DNA of 64,000 nucleotides from positions 62,001 to 126,000 of the forward strand of contig JASBVG010000015.1 in the NCBI GenBank assembly GCA_030147505.1, written 5' to 3'. The DNA is from Tardiphaga sp. (lineage in GTDB: Bacteria > Pseudomonadota > Alphaproteobacteria > Rhizobiales > Xanthobacteraceae). The position numbers and the translations under genes were made by a program. Below are positions 36,856 through 45,245 of the stretch, one piece after another (position 1 is the stretch's first letter; each line of letters starts with the position of its first letter). The notes under the pieces are model-generated. The model worked only from the letters and a program-made list of their open reading frames with translations, was not told where the DNA came from and searched no databases.

Positions 36856-37009
36856 TTTCGGATGGCTAGCGCCCCACTTCGGCCAGTACCGGATTCCGAT
36901 ACTGGCCGATTTCCAATCCCAGTGATCCGCTTCGACTTGCAGCCCTCTCGTCCGCCGATAATTTCATCCCACATAATCAACGGAAGACATCTATCGGCAG
37001 GAGGCATTC

Positions 37010-37192
37010 GTGCTCGGCCCGGTCATGTTTTGGTTGATCGTTATTGTCCTGATGATCTGGTGCGGGCACGTAACCGCCCGTTTCGCGGCGGCGAGGGGCC
37101 GGTCCAGACGTGCCTGGTTCCTCTGGGGTGCGCTGTTGTTTCCCCTGTTTCCGGCTCAATGCTTCATCCTGGGACTGCTACCTGAAAAGTGA
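37010..37192 (+). CDS. 60-residue membrane protein, GTG start
   Basis: The product has one clear membrane helix (MFWLIVIVLMIWCGHVTARF), a basic hinge (AARGRSRRAW) and a second hydrophobic stretch (FLWGALLFPLFPAQCFILGLL). AGGAGG lies five bases before GTG 37010; an ATG at 37025 would remove five residues. Its stop is embedded in a 10-bp stem-loop. It lies downstream of the 64-residue gene by 154 bases. The function is unknown; small SOS-induced membrane proteins can inhibit division, but nothing here proves that. Confidence 0.65.
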   Translation: MLGPVMFWLIVIVLMIWCGHVTARFAAARGRSRRAWFLWGALLFPLFPAQCFILGLLPEK

Positions 37193-37213
37193 GGCCGCCC
37201 AACGGGCGGCCTC
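37191..37213 (+). terminator. strong stem-loop at the end of the 60-residue gene
   Basis: GAGGCCGCCC (37191-37200) pairs perfectly with GGGCGGCCTC (37204-37213) around AAC. There is no full T-tract afterwards, so termination may be partial or the hairpin may protect the 3' end. It includes the last two bases of the TGA stop. Confidence 0.6.
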
Positions 37214-37248
37214 ATGCATTTCAAACCATTCGCAGCTCTTCTCTTCGC

Positions 37249-37437
37249 TTAGCCTTCCTTCGCCGTCGGCACCGGCAGCTTCGCCAGTTCCGGCGAAATT
37301 CCGATTGCATAGACATCTGCAACCCCTGCCTTGCGCAGGCGCTTCAGTTCGACAATCGCATGGTCGATGGTTTCGACGGTGCCGTAGAATACCTTCTCCG
37401 TCGGTTTATACGGCGTTCCGTAGATGCTGTAGGCCAT
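37249..37437 (-). CDS. 62-residue conserved-looking hypothetical protein
   Basis: The product, MAYSIYGTPYKPTEKVFYGT then ETIDHAIVELKRLRKAGVADVYAIGISPELAKLPVP, reads like a folded small domain with a beta-alpha-beta pattern. Base composition and codon use match genuine genes, although the ribosome site is weak. Two perfect palindromes lie just upstream (37454-37522). No family is recognised. Confidence 0.55.
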   Translation of the reverse strand: MAYSIYGTPYKPTEKVFYGTVETIDHAIVELKRLRKAGVADVYAIGISPELAKLPVPTAKEG

Positions 37438-37453
37438 GGGCGAAAAGCGTCCA

Positions 37454-37522
37454 GTCGATATGCTGCAAAATATCGACCAGTGCTATAGCGCCACACGCAG
37501 ATTTGTCTACTTAAATAGACAA
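37454..37522. promoter_or_regulatory. two perfect palindromes upstream of the 62-residue gene
   Basis: GTCGATAT (37454-37461) and ATATCGAC (37470-37477) form one inverted repeat. TTGTCTA (37503-37509) and TAGACAA (37516-37522) around CTTAAA form a second. Both are within 90 bases of the start at 37437 and could be operators. Confidence 0.45.
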
Positions 37523-37636
37523 CTCGGATACATTTCCGCTCGAGCTCAAATTCTCAGATCGGTCCGGTGCGACGCGAGGTGACCTTCTGCCATCGACCAC
37601 AACCGGGAACATCAATCGGCCGCCTGAGCTTGGCGC

Positions 37637-37942
37637 TCAGTTCAGAAGGTCGCAGCGGGCGATGCGGTTGAAGTCGGCAAGACGCCGTTCCGCCGGCGCG
37701 GCGAGATCGATGGTCGCAAGCAGATCGGCCAATCGCCGATGCGCGCGCTCGGCCTCGGCGGCAGGCAGCGGCGCCTCGTCATAGGCATCGATATAGGGCG
37801 TGATGAGATGATGCAGCAACTGGCACAGCGCGCTGTGTTCGGGCGCACGGCGGCCAAGGTTGGAAAGTTTCTGCTGGAGGGAGCGGAAAGTGTGCAGGCC
37901 GTGGTGCTGCTGTTCGAACCACGTGCTGAGATCGTTCATCAT
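37637..37942 (-). CDS. 101-residue hypothetical protein
   Basis: The product begins MMNDLSTWFEQQHHGLHTFR and is helical, with many Ala, Leu and His residues (FEQQHHGLHTF, CQLLHHLITPYIDAYDE). The spacing of His and Glu residues recalls small helical-bundle proteins, but I cannot assign hemerythrin or any other family. GAAGAGG precedes ATG 37942. The same frame stays open upstream across ynfA, which is not coding there. Confidence 0.6.
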   Translation of the reverse strand: MMNDLSTWFEQQHHGLHTFRSLQQKLSNLGRRAPEHSALCQLLHHLITPYIDAYDEAPLPAAEAERAHRRLADLLATIDLAAPAERRLADFNRIARCDLLN

Positions 37943-38010
37943 AGCCTCTTCAAATGCGAGAAGAAGCTGCGAGCTTTTACACTGTCCTGCGCGAGAAGGC
38001 CAGCACGCGC

Positions 38011-38331
38011 CTAGCGTGGTCCGGCAATGATCACCGCAGCGCCAACCAGACAGATCGCCGCCCCCGCAATGTCCCAGCGATCCGGGCGAAAGCCTTCGGC
38101 GAGCCAGAGCCACAACACCGACGTCGCAATATAGATGCCACCATAGGTCGCATAGGCCCGGCCCGCGGCTTCGCTTTCGACCAGCGTCAGAAGCCACGCG
38201 AACAGGATCAAAGACGCAATACCGGGGATCAGAATCCAGGCGGGCTTGCCAAGTCGCAGCCAAGCCCAGAAGGCGAAGCAGCCGACGATTTCGGCAAGAG
38301 CAGCGCCGATGTAAACAAATGCCATGCGCAT
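38011..38331 (-). CDS. ynfA: YnfA family (UPF0060) membrane protein
   Basis: The 106-residue protein has four membrane helices and the YnfA hallmarks [37 protein letters not shown] and [19 protein letters not shown]. The family is related to small multidrug resistance transporters; the substrate is unsettled. AGGA lies about five bases before ATG 38331; ATG 38325 is an alternative. The gene stands alone. Confidence 0.9.
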   Translation of the reverse strand: MRMAFVYIGAALAEIVGCFAFWAWLRLGKPAWILIPGIASLILFAWLLTLVESEAAGRAYATYGGIYIATSVLWLWLAEGFRPDRWDIAGAAICLVGAAVIIAGPR

Positions 38332-38674
38332 CAAGATCCTGCTTGCGCCCGTTCGTCCGTTCCGGTGCCCATGACATAGCGGGCGACGCCCGGCAGAGGC
38401 AGCCGACGCTCTAAACGCCCCTTGCCGCGCGCAGCAGCACGAACAGATGCGAAATGACCATCGTCACCGACATGATCGTGACATGATCGTGAGACCGCGC
38501 ATGTTCCATAACCGAAACCACACGGGGCATTTCTCAAAAAAACCGCGCATTCGCCGCAAATTCTGCACGATTTTTATCGACGCGCGGAACGACTTGGGTT
38601 AGCGGTACCATCGTCCCACGGCAACCTCAGGTGCCGACGGACAACCTGACGCGTCCCAGAAGTGGTCGTCTCCG
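38332..38674. other. 343-bp gene-free stretch upstream of ynfA and the DUF6894 gene
   Basis: I see no credible gene here. It holds an 11-bp tandem duplication (GACATGATCGT at 38469-38479 and 38480-38490) and an A-rich run (38536-38542) followed by TTTTTATCGACGC. An ORF at 38331-38537 lacks a ribosome site and has an odd Cys/His/Gly-rich composition. Promoters for the divergent genes on either side probably lie here. Confidence 0.5.
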
Positions 38675-38887
38675 TTGCCGCTGTTTTATTTCCATATCAT
38701 CTCCGAACATACCTTTCTCGACGACGAAGGCACCAGCTTCGAGTCAGAGCAGGACGCGATGAAGCACGCCCGCGAGCTCGCGGCCGAACTGGTCCGAACC
38801 ACCGGCGTATTGAGAGGTGCGATCGTGGTCGAGAACGACGACGCCGGCAGCATGTTCGAAGTGCCGCTCTCGTCGTGGAACAATTAA
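38675..38887 (+). CDS. DUF6894 family protein, TTG start
   Basis: The 70-residue protein begins (M)PLFYFHIISEHTFLDDEGTS, the pattern of DUF6894 proteins, which typically start MPRYFFHI and contain a conserved Asp/Glu-Gly turn and an ARELAAELVR helix. They are cytosolic and of unknown function, often multi-copy in Bradyrhizobium relatives. The start must be TTG 38675, because no ATG precedes the conserved PLFYFHI. The ribosome site is weak. Confidence 0.75.
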   Translation: MPLFYFHIISEHTFLDDEGTSFESEQDAMKHARELAAELVRTTGVLRGAIVVENDDAGSMFEVPLSSWNN

Positions 38888-38942
38888 GCGCCCGGCGGCT
38901 GCGGCAAGCGGAAGCGGCGCCGGATGGGCGCACCCCCTACCT

Positions 38943-39212
38943 CTAGTGCGTGGCACTACCGGTCTTGGTACGCGGCTGTTTGGCCGGGGTGGCTGTCTTC
39001 GGCGCATCGCTGCGGACATTGCCCCAGGGATCGACCGAACCTTTATTATCGGGGATTTGTTTCAGGGAATCGCGGTAGGCCTTCTGCCGGATCGCGTCCT
39101 GCTCCTTCTCCTCCGGACTCATGGTCTTCACCTCCGGCATCAGATTCATCATCTGGGCCGAAGCGGGTCCGGTCAGTAGCGCGAGCACCGCGACAACGCT
39201 AAGCAGTCTCAT
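38943..39212 (-). CDS. small exported protein with DPWG motif, paralogue 1
   Basis: The 89-residue precursor has a signal peptide (MRLLSVVAVLALLTGPASA-Q). The charged mature part carries QKAYRDSLKQIPDNKGSVDPWGNVR, then a Lys/Thr/Pro tail. The gene at 41897-42157 encodes the same pattern (RAYKAALQRIPEAKQKYDPWGGV). GGAG precedes ATG 39212. Location: periplasm or surface. Function unknown. Confidence 0.75.
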   Translation of the reverse strand: MRLLSVVAVLALLTGPASAQMMNLMPEVKTMSPEEKEQDAIRQKAYRDSLKQIPDNKGSVDPWGNVRSDAPKTATPAKQPRTKTGSATH

Positions 39213-39358
39213 GATCAAAGGCTCCGTCCAATACGACGCCTTTATACCACCGGTCTCTCATGCGCGCCAACCATGCACAAACAACGCCGCCCTGCCCGGC
39301 CGGCATATGCAGACATGTCCGGACATGGCTACGCGGAGACCATCGGGACCTATCGCCG

Positions 39359-39664
39359 CTACTTGCCCAAAATCTTCTCGGCGGCAGTGACAATACTGAC
39401 GCCCGGATTGGTGGCGCAATAGGCCCCGAACTTCTTGGCATTTTCGACAAACACGTCTGTATCGATCAGGGCATCGTCGGAGTCGCCCTTGTACCAGCCA
39501 TCGATCCAGGTCAGCACCATCTGGATCTCGTCGGGCTTGGATTCGACGAACTGCTTGCATGACATGGTCGCAAGATCGATCGTCACAGCCTTGGCAGGCG
39601 TGATGGCCACCTGCGTGGCGGCAAAAGCGAACGCGGCAGCAAGAATGGCGTGGGCAGTCTTCAT
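39359..39664 (-). CDS. HdeA-like periplasmic protein
   Basis: The 101-residue precursor has a signal peptide ending near TPAKA. The mature part shows the HdeA/HdeB layout: MSCKQFVESKPDEIQMVLTWIDGWYKG and a second cysteine in FGAYCATNPG (C36 and C83, one disulfide). HdeA proteins are acid-activated periplasmic chaperones. GGGAGGGGACC precedes ATG 39664; the longer frame is not supported. Nothing around it forms an acid-resistance island. Confidence 0.85.
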   Translation of the reverse strand: MKTAHAILAAAFAFAATQVAITPAKAVTIDLATMSCKQFVESKPDEIQMVLTWIDGWYKGDSDDALIDTDVFVENAKKFGAYCATNPGVSIVTAAEKILGK

Positions 39665-39890
39665 CGCGGTCCCCTCCCCGGGAAAAAACGAACGCCAGCG
39701 GCCCGCGGTTGCAGGCACAGCGCTCGGCGTTCGACGCCACGCTATCATCGCAGGGCCCCGCACGATCTGAAGTTTCCCTGAAACTTTGCCGGTAATTGCG
39801 TGCCAGACCTTCAGGAAGTGTAAACGGACAGGCCCGGATCTCTGCGATCGGCTTCAACGAACGGCAAGATCATACGGCTAGACGTGTCGC

Positions 39891-40157
39891 ATGGAGACGA
39901 CACGGACAACGGTCATGATCGAACGACGGCAACATCCGCGCCAGCGGGTTCTGAAACGAGGGGTATTGACCTTCAACGGCGGTGGCGGCATCGATTGTAC
40001 AGTGCGCAACATGTCGGTCTCCGGCGCACGTATTGATGTGGCGAGCCCGATCGGCGTTCCTAACCAGTTTCATCTGGTGATCGAGGCGGACCAGTTCATC
40101 CGCCGCGGCCGGCCGGTCTGGAGCAGCGAACGTCAGATCGGTATCGCCTTCGACTAG
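39891..40157 (+). CDS. PilZ domain protein
   Basis: The 88-residue protein is a stand-alone PilZ domain: ERRQHPRQRV supplies the RxxxR motif and CTVRNMSVSGARIDV the (D/N)xSxxG motif that together bind cyclic di-GMP. Both are intact, so binding is plausible. The start is uncertain: ATG 39891 or ATG 39915 (MIERRQ), neither with a good ribosome site. Its stop overlaps a RIME-like repeat. Confidence 0.85.
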   Translation: METTRTTVMIERRQHPRQRVLKRGVLTFNGGGGIDCTVRNMSVSGARIDVASPIGVPNQFHLVIEADQFIRRGRPVWSSERQIGIAFD

Positions 40158-40206
40158 AGCATGATCCCGAAGAGCGGCGACCGGTTTTCAAACGAGGTCA
40201 TTGCTC
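40157..40206. repeat. RIME-like palindromic element (degenerate)
   Basis: The sequence begins GAGCATGATCCCGAAGAGCG, continues CGACCGGTTTTC and ends in GGTCATTGCTC. It closely resembles the dispersed rhizobial palindrome with core GAGCATGATC...ACCGGTTTTC...GATCATGCTC, here with mutated arms. It fills the gap between the convergent PilZ and caspase-like genes. Confidence 0.6.
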
Positions 40207-40217
40207 CGATCAAAACA

Positions 40218-41723
40218 CTAGTAGCGCCTACCGCTGTTATAGCCGCCACCGTAACCGCCGCGGCTGTAACCGCCGCCATATCCACCGCCGCCATAAAAGC
40301 GTGGAGGCGGCGCGTGGTAGACAGTCGGCGGACGGCGCACCACAATCTCCTCATCCTCGATGATCTCGCGTCGCGGCGTCGCGCGGTCGGCGCGCTTCTT
40401 CGTAGTATCGGCCTTGGCCGGCTTCTCCGCTTTCTTCGCGGCTGGAGCTGCGGGCGGCGCGTTGCAGGGACAGGTGGGAGCCGAGACCGGCGTCGCCAGC
40501 GCCGCGACATTGGTCGGCGCAGCGGTCCCCGCCACCGGAACCGGCTTGTTGCGCACGCGCTCGATCAGGCTCCGTGCCGTCACTGCCTGCTCGCTGGCGG
40601 GATATTTCGCCAGGAAGACTTCATAGGAAGCCACTGTGTTGGTGATCACGGCGATGTTCCAAGCGACCATCCGATAGTGGCGGTCGAGCCAGTCCTTCGC
40701 CTCCGGTCCGAAAGGCGGCGCGGCATAGAGGCTGACAAAGGCTTCATAGGCTTCCGCCGAACCGTCGAACACGATCATGTCGTGCGCTTCCTGGATCGGC
40801 TTGCCCTTCAAATCCTTCTTCCAGTCCTCCGCCGAGCGCTTCGTGACAGGAACCTTGATATCGTCAGCGGCGCCACCGCTGCGTGCCGCGACCTCGACGC
40901 CCGCTTTAACTTCCACGGGCTTGGTCTCGCCGGCCGGCGGCTTTATCTCCATCTCCGCGCCGGCGCCGAAGAAGCGGAAATCGCTCACCAGCGAAGAGCT
41001 CTCCCACGGCGTCTGCCGCCCTTCGGTCGCCAGATTCACCGCCAGCCGCACTTTCTTGAACGCTTCCTCGATAGGAATGCCCGGCTCGCGGCCCGCTTTC
41101 AGCAGCGCCGTCGTATAGGGACTGTTGGTGCCGGTGCCGTCCTCGGCTTCAGCGCCGGGCGCGGTGGAGAATGACAGCAGCGTGCCAGGTGCGCCGAATT
41201 TGACATCCACATGGGCAAGACCGCGCGGCGCCTTGCCGATCGCGGGGAACGGATTGTTGCGGCAGGCGTCGAGCAGGACGATGCGGCTCTTGCTCGGCAA
41301 CGCATTCAGCGTGTTGAGGATGTCGTTGAGACGCACGGCCTGCAGCGTGACGTCGATCTCGCGCTTGGGATCGATATCCACGGGCATCAGATAGTTCTCG
41401 CCATCGATCTGGACGCCGTGGCCGGCATAGAAGACCAGCGACGTGGTGTCAGCGCCCTTGGCGGCGACGGTGGCAGCAAATTCGCTGAGCTTCGCGCGCA
41501 GATCGGTCTGCGACAGATCCGAAGCCGACTGCACTTCGAAGCCGGCATCGGTGAGCATCGCTGCCATCGCCTTCGCGTCGTTGGCCGGGTTCGGCAACGG
41601 CGTCACCGCCTTGTAGGCGGATTGCCCGATGACGAGCGCAACCCGGCTCTCGGCGAAGGCGGCGGAACTGCCGAACAGCACGGCGGCTGCAACGACGACG
41701 TGGCGGACGACGGAACCTATCAT
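40218..41723 (-). CDS. secreted caspase-like (peptidase C14) protein with Gly/Tyr-rich tail
   Basis: The 501-residue precursor has a signal peptide (VVVAAAVLFGSSAAFA-E). A caspase/metacaspase fold follows with catalytic H102 (FYAGHGVQID) and C154 (LLDACRNNPF). A Lys/Ala linker with TCPCNAPP leads to a low-complexity tail of GGGGYGGGYSRGGYGGGY type. This is a common layout of rhizobial exported caspase-like proteins. The substrate is unknown. ATG 41723 is chosen because the signal peptide starts there. It is downstream of the second DPWG gene in the same direction. Confidence 0.9.
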   Translation of the reverse strand: MIGSVVRHVVVAAAVLFGSSAAFAESRVALVIGQSAYKAVTPLPNPANDAKAMAAMLTDAGFEVQSASDLSQTDLRAKLSEFAATVAAKGADTTSLVFYAGHGVQIDGENYLMPVDIDPKREIDVTLQAVRLNDILNTLNALPSKSRIVLLDACRNNPFPAIGKAPRGLAHVDVKFGAPGTLLSFSTAPGAEAEDGTGTNSPYTTALLKAGREPGIPIEEAFKKVRLAVNLATEGRQTPWESSSLVSDFRFFGAGAEMEIKPPAGETKPVEVKAGVEVAARSGGAADDIKVPVTKRSAEDWKKDLKGKPIQEAHDMIVFDGSAEAYEAFVSLYAAPPFGPEAKDWLDRHYRMVAWNIAVITNTVASYEVFLAKYPASEQAVTARSLIERVRNKPVPVAGTAAPTNVAALATPVSAPTCPCNAPPAAPAAKKAEKPAKADTTKKRADRATPRREIIEDEEIVVRRPPTVYHAPPPRFYGGGGYGGGYSRGGYGGGYNSGRRY

Positions 41724-41896
41724 CGAACGACCTCCCCGGCCGGACCGGCATGCGTGACGGATTGATCCCGTCAGACTGCAAGTGACATCAGGCAGCCAAC
41801 GCATCAACAATGCGCCGGGCTGCCGCGACTTGCATTTGGTCGCGATGAGGATCAGCGCGGTTCATGGCGAACCGCGCATCGGGCACGATCAGCGGA

Positions 41897-42157
41897 TTAT
41901 TTCTTCTTGGCTGCCCCGGCCGGAGCAGGCGCCGGCGCTGCCGGCGCAACGCCACCCCACGGATCGTACTTCTGCTTGGCCTCGGGGATGCGCTGGAGCG
42001 CAGCCTTGTAAGCGCGGTCATCGGGCTTCGGCTTTTCAGGCGGATTGGCGTGCGGGCTCTTTTCTTCGCGACCGGTGCTCACCTGCGCCGATGTCGGCGT
42101 CACAACCGACGTCGCAATCAGGGCCAGAACGGTTGCTGCTATAACAAGTGCTTTCAT
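41897..42157 (-). CDS. small exported protein with DPWG motif, paralogue 2
   Basis: The 86-residue precursor has a signal peptide (MKALVIAATVLALIATSVVTPTSA-Q). The mature part has a charged segment, AYKAALQRIPEAKQKYDPWGGV, and an Ala/Pro tail ending AGAAKKK. It shares the AY(R/K)-x-x-L-x-x-IP...DPWG-x-V core with the protein at 38943-39212. GGAGGA precedes ATG 42157. It lies 173 bases upstream of the caspase-like gene. Confidence 0.75.
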   Translation of the reverse strand: MKALVIAATVLALIATSVVTPTSAQVSTGREEKSPHANPPEKPKPDDRAYKAALQRIPEAKQKYDPWGGVAPAAPAPAPAGAAKKK

Positions 42158-42387
42158 GAGACGTCCTCCGTATCCTTGATAGCGCGGCGCCCACGTCATT
42201 TTCCAGCCTCCATTGAGCTTTGGCGCGCTCTCTTGCGCCGACGCATGGCTTGCTACCCTTGAAATCATGACATTTTTCGGGACGGATAGGTGAATGGAGG
42301 GTTTCCGAAATAGCTCGCATTGCGCATGGGTGCAAACCAGATCTTGGCATATTCGATCTATCGTTCATCCCTCGAGGGGAAACGGAC

Positions 42388-43572
42388 ATGGTCGATCTCA
42401 CCGATTTCATGGCTTATCACAACAGCGAAGGACCGAAGGCGCAGCAACGCTCGCCCGCGGCCCCGCAGGCTGCGCCGGCGGCACTGACGGAGATTTCAGT
42501 CGATGCCTGGCGCGTGCTGCAAGCCCGTGCCGTTGAGCCCAATGGCTACTACCTCGCCGATTGGGAACTGGCAGTGAACGCCTCGGCGGAGGGCCTGACC
42601 GATGTCTCGGCCCTCACGGCTTGGGGCGATGGGAGTCTGATCGGCCTGCTCCCCGTTGTCTCTTTCGGCCGCGCCCATCACTTGCCGCTGCCGGTGCTGG
42701 TCAATGCCGACGCCTATGGCACGCTCTCGACACCGCTGCTCGACCGCGATGCGGCGCATGAGGCCGCTTCCGCCTTGTTCGCACAAGCCCGCCAGAGCGG
42801 CGCCCGCGCGATCGTCTTTCACAGCGTCTCACTGGAGGGGCCCGCAATGGCCGCGCTGCGCGATGTGCTGGCCAAAGATGGCATATCGCCGCGCATCATT
42901 ACCTCGCATGTCCGCGCCAGTCTCGATGCGACGCGCGATGCCGAGGACGTGCTGCGCGACGGGTTGGGACCCAAAAAACTGAAAGAACTGCGCCGCCAGC
43001 GCAATCGCCTCGCCGAACACGGCGCGATCACGTTCCATGTCGCCCGCACGCCGGACGAGGTGCTCGCAACGCTGGACACATTCCTTTCGCTGGAAGCCAG
43101 CGGCTGGAAAGGCAAACGCGGCACCGCCTTGCGGAAGCGCCCCGGCGACGAGGCTTTCATCCGCCAGGCGACGAGCACCCTCGCTGCCCACGGCCAATGC
43201 GAGATTGTAACGCTGAAGGTAGGCGGTATCGGCGTGGCTTCCGGCGTGATGGTCCGCCACCTCGATCGCGCCTACTACTTTAAGATTGGCATTGACGAAC
43301 GCTTTTCGAAGTTCTCGCCCGGCGTTCAGCTGACGCTCGACGTCACCCGGCACCTCTGCGCCGATCCCGCCATAGCGTCTGCAGACTCGTCGGCCATGCC
43401 GGGACATCCAATGATCGACCCGATCTGGCGCGAACGCCTCGCGATTGGCGATGTGGTGTTACCACTCTACAAAAATGATCCGGTTGCAATGCTGACTTAC
43501 GCAGCGCTCTCGCTCCGATATCACGCGCGCCAAGCAGCGAAGCGAATGCTGCGGCGGCTGCGCAAGCACTGA
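42388..43572 (+). CDS. GNAT-type acetyltransferase, CelD/BcsL-like
   Basis: The 394-residue protein has the double-GNAT layout of CelD-like/FemAB-like proteins: an N-terminal half around NGYYLADWELAVNA...GLLPVVSFGR and a C-terminal half with KKLKELRRQRNRLAEHG, FLSLEASGWKGKRGTAL and YYFKIGIDERFSKFSPGVQLTLDVTRHL, the conserved SPG-x-x-L element. The family acts on polysaccharide or envelope precursors in cellulose and exopolysaccharide loci, none of which are adjacent. GAGGGGAAA precedes ATG 42388. It converges on the next gene with a three-base gap. Confidence 0.85.
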   Translation: MVDLTDFMAYHNSEGPKAQQRSPAAPQAAPAALTEISVDAWRVLQARAVEPNGYYLADWELAVNASAEGLTDVSALTAWGDGSLIGLLPVVSFGRAHHLPLPVLVNADAYGTLSTPLLDRDAAHEAASALFAQARQSGARAIVFHSVSLEGPAMAALRDVLAKDGISPRIITSHVRASLDATRDAEDVLRDGLGPKKLKELRRQRNRLAEHGAITFHVARTPDEVLATLDTFLSLEASGWKGKRGTALRKRPGDEAFIRQATSTLAAHGQCEIVTLKVGGIGVASGVMVRHLDRAYYFKIGIDERFSKFSPGVQLTLDVTRHLCADPAIASADSSAMPGHPMIDPIWRERLAIGDVVLPLYKNDPVAMLTYAALSLRYHARQAAKRMLRRLRKH

Positions 43573-43575
43573 AAA

Positions 43576-44241
43576 CTATTCAGCGGCTTCAACGTTGATC
43601 TCCGCGGAGATCTGCCGGATAGCCCGCGCCAGCTTCTCTGGATCCTGCGCGCCCGACACCGCATATTTTTGCGCAAACACATAAGTCGGCACGCCGGAGA
43701 TGCCTTTGTCGGCCGCTTCTTTCGCCTGCGCGGAGATGCGTTCCATATCCTCGCTCGTCGCAAGACGGCGACGCACATCGTTGCCATCGAGACCGATATC
43801 GGCCGCGGCCTGAACCAACGTCTCGGTCTGGGTGAGATCGCCGCCATCGCGGAAATACAATTCCATCAGCTTCTGCTTCATCTCGGCCGATTTGCCGATG
43901 GCATCTGCCCAGAGGATCAGACGGTGGCAATCGATGGTGTTGGGCTGTCGCTTCACGGAATCCGGCTTGTAGCTCAGCCCTTCCTCCTCCGCCGCGGCGA
44001 CGACGCGCTGGGCGATGCCCTTATAGGCATCCACCGAACCGAATTTGGTCTCGAGATAGGTCGAGCGATCGATGCCCTCGGGCGGGATCCAGGGATTAAG
44101 GAAGAACGGGCGCCAGTTCACGTGAACGGGAACATCGGCTGCCAGCGCGATGGCATTCTCGATGCGGCGCTTGCCGATATAGCACCACGGGCAGACCACA
44201 TCGGAAACGATATCGATCTGAAGTGGCTTGATGGCACTCAT
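43576..44241 (-). CDS. DsbA-family oxidoreductase, FrnE-like
   Basis: The 221-residue cytosolic protein has a thioredoxin-fold CxxC at C17-P-W-C20 (DVVCPWCYIGKRR), the DsbA helical insert and the cis-Pro loop GISGVPTYVF. It belongs to the FrnE / 2-hydroxychromene-2-carboxylate isomerase-like branch, implicated in disulfide exchange and oxidative stress. No signal peptide is present. ATG 44241 is chosen over an upstream extension. It probably forms a unit with the XRE regulator 75 bases upstream. Confidence 0.92.
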   Translation of the reverse strand: MSAIKPLQIDIVSDVVCPWCYIGKRRIENAIALAADVPVHVNWRPFFLNPWIPPEGIDRSTYLETKFGSVDAYKGIAQRVVAAAEEEGLSYKPDSVKRQPNTIDCHRLILWADAIGKSAEMKQKLMELYFRDGGDLTQTETLVQAAADIGLDGNDVRRRLATSEDMERISAQAKEAADKGISGVPTYVFAQKYAVSGAQDPEKLARAIRQISAEINVEAAE

Positions 44242-44316
44242 GGCGGCCTCCCTGCATTCTTGGTTGCCCACAGATAGGCCGCGCAGCCCCATGCGGCAAG
44301 GCCGCGGTTCCCGAGA

Positions 44317-45129
44317 CTATCGGGTATCGGCCAGCATCCTCAGCTTTTGCGTGGTCGCGGCGTCCGCCGGAAAGAAGGTCTCGATGGCGATTTCGGCCAG
44401 CGTGATGTCCAGCGGCGTGCCGAAGGTCATGGTGGTGGACATAAAGCTCAGCACATCGTTGCCAAGTTTCATGCGGAACGGCACCACGACACTGTCCGCC
44501 GAAATGGGCGCTGAGCGTGCTGGGACAGGATAGGTCTTCAGTTCCTGATACAGCTTGATCAGCTCGGCATCGGCTGTCGCCTCGCACTGCCGGTGCAGAC
44601 GCTCCAGCAGGTGCGCGCACCATTCGCTCAGATTGACCGTGCGCGCCGCGAGGCCCTGGGGATGGAAGCTCAGCTTGAGTACATTGAGCGGCGGCGCCAA
44701 TAGTTCGGCGGGAATGCCCGAAAGCAGCGGCATCACCATGCCGTTCGCCGATACCAGGTTCCAGTGCCGATCGACGGCCAGCGCCGGATGCGGCTCGTGG
44801 GCTTTCAGCACCACATCGATGGCCTGCCGTGCGGATGCGAGCGCCGGATCATCCAATTTTCGTTGCGGAAAGGCGGGCGCGAAACCGGCGGCAACGAGCA
44901 GCACGTTGCGCTCGCGCAATGGCACGTCGAGCCGTTCGGCCAGACGCAGCACCATTTCGCGCGACGGTGCCGCACGGCCGGTTTCGACGAAACTGAGATG
45001 ACGCGTGGAAATCTCCGCATCGCCGGCAAGGTCGAGCTGGCTGAGGCGGCGACGCTGACGCCATTCGCGCAGGTGGTCGCCGATGGCCATGGACCGGCCG
45101 GGAGTCGAGGTTGCAAGCTCTGTGGTCAT
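44317..45129 (-). CDS. XRE-family regulator with MmyB-like ligand domain
   Basis: The 270-residue protein has an N-terminal helix-turn-helix (GDHLREWRQRRRLSQLDLA...STRHLSFVETGRAAPS) at about residues 16-70. The larger C-terminal domain is of the MmyB-like type (VDRHWNLVSANGMVMPLLSG...VLKLSFHPQGLAARTVNLSEW), which binds small hydrophobic ligands. It probably controls the DsbA-family gene behind it or the divergent membrane gene at 45246. The longer frame to 45222 lacks support. Confidence 0.9.
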   Translation of the reverse strand: MTTELATSTPGRSMAIGDHLREWRQRRRLSQLDLAGDAEISTRHLSFVETGRAAPSREMVLRLAERLDVPLRERNVLLVAAGFAPAFPQRKLDDPALASARQAIDVVLKAHEPHPALAVDRHWNLVSANGMVMPLLSGIPAELLAPPLNVLKLSFHPQGLAARTVNLSEWCAHLLERLHRQCEATADAELIKLYQELKTYPVPARSAPISADSVVVPFRMKLGNDVLSFMSTTMTFGTPLDITLAEIAIETFFPADAATTQKLRMLADTR

Positions 45130-45245
45130 GGCGAAAAAACTACCATGCAGCCTTTCGTGCTTCCATGACCTGCGAGGTAATCGATTTGCCTCCACGGGGC
45201 GGACATCTTCGGGACATCGCAACCGGTCACTTGAGGAGAACGACC

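Noticed and set aside
37637..38377. 246-codon frame joining the 101-residue protein to sequence antisense-shifted over ynfA
   Set aside because: The upstream part is a frame shadow of ynfA on the same strand; the real start is ATG 37942 with GAAGAGG upstream.
38331..38537. Minus-strand ORF of 68 codons upstream of ynfA
   Set aside because: There is no ribosome site, the Cys/His/Gly/Arg composition is odd, and it overlaps a tandem duplication. It is probably noncoding.
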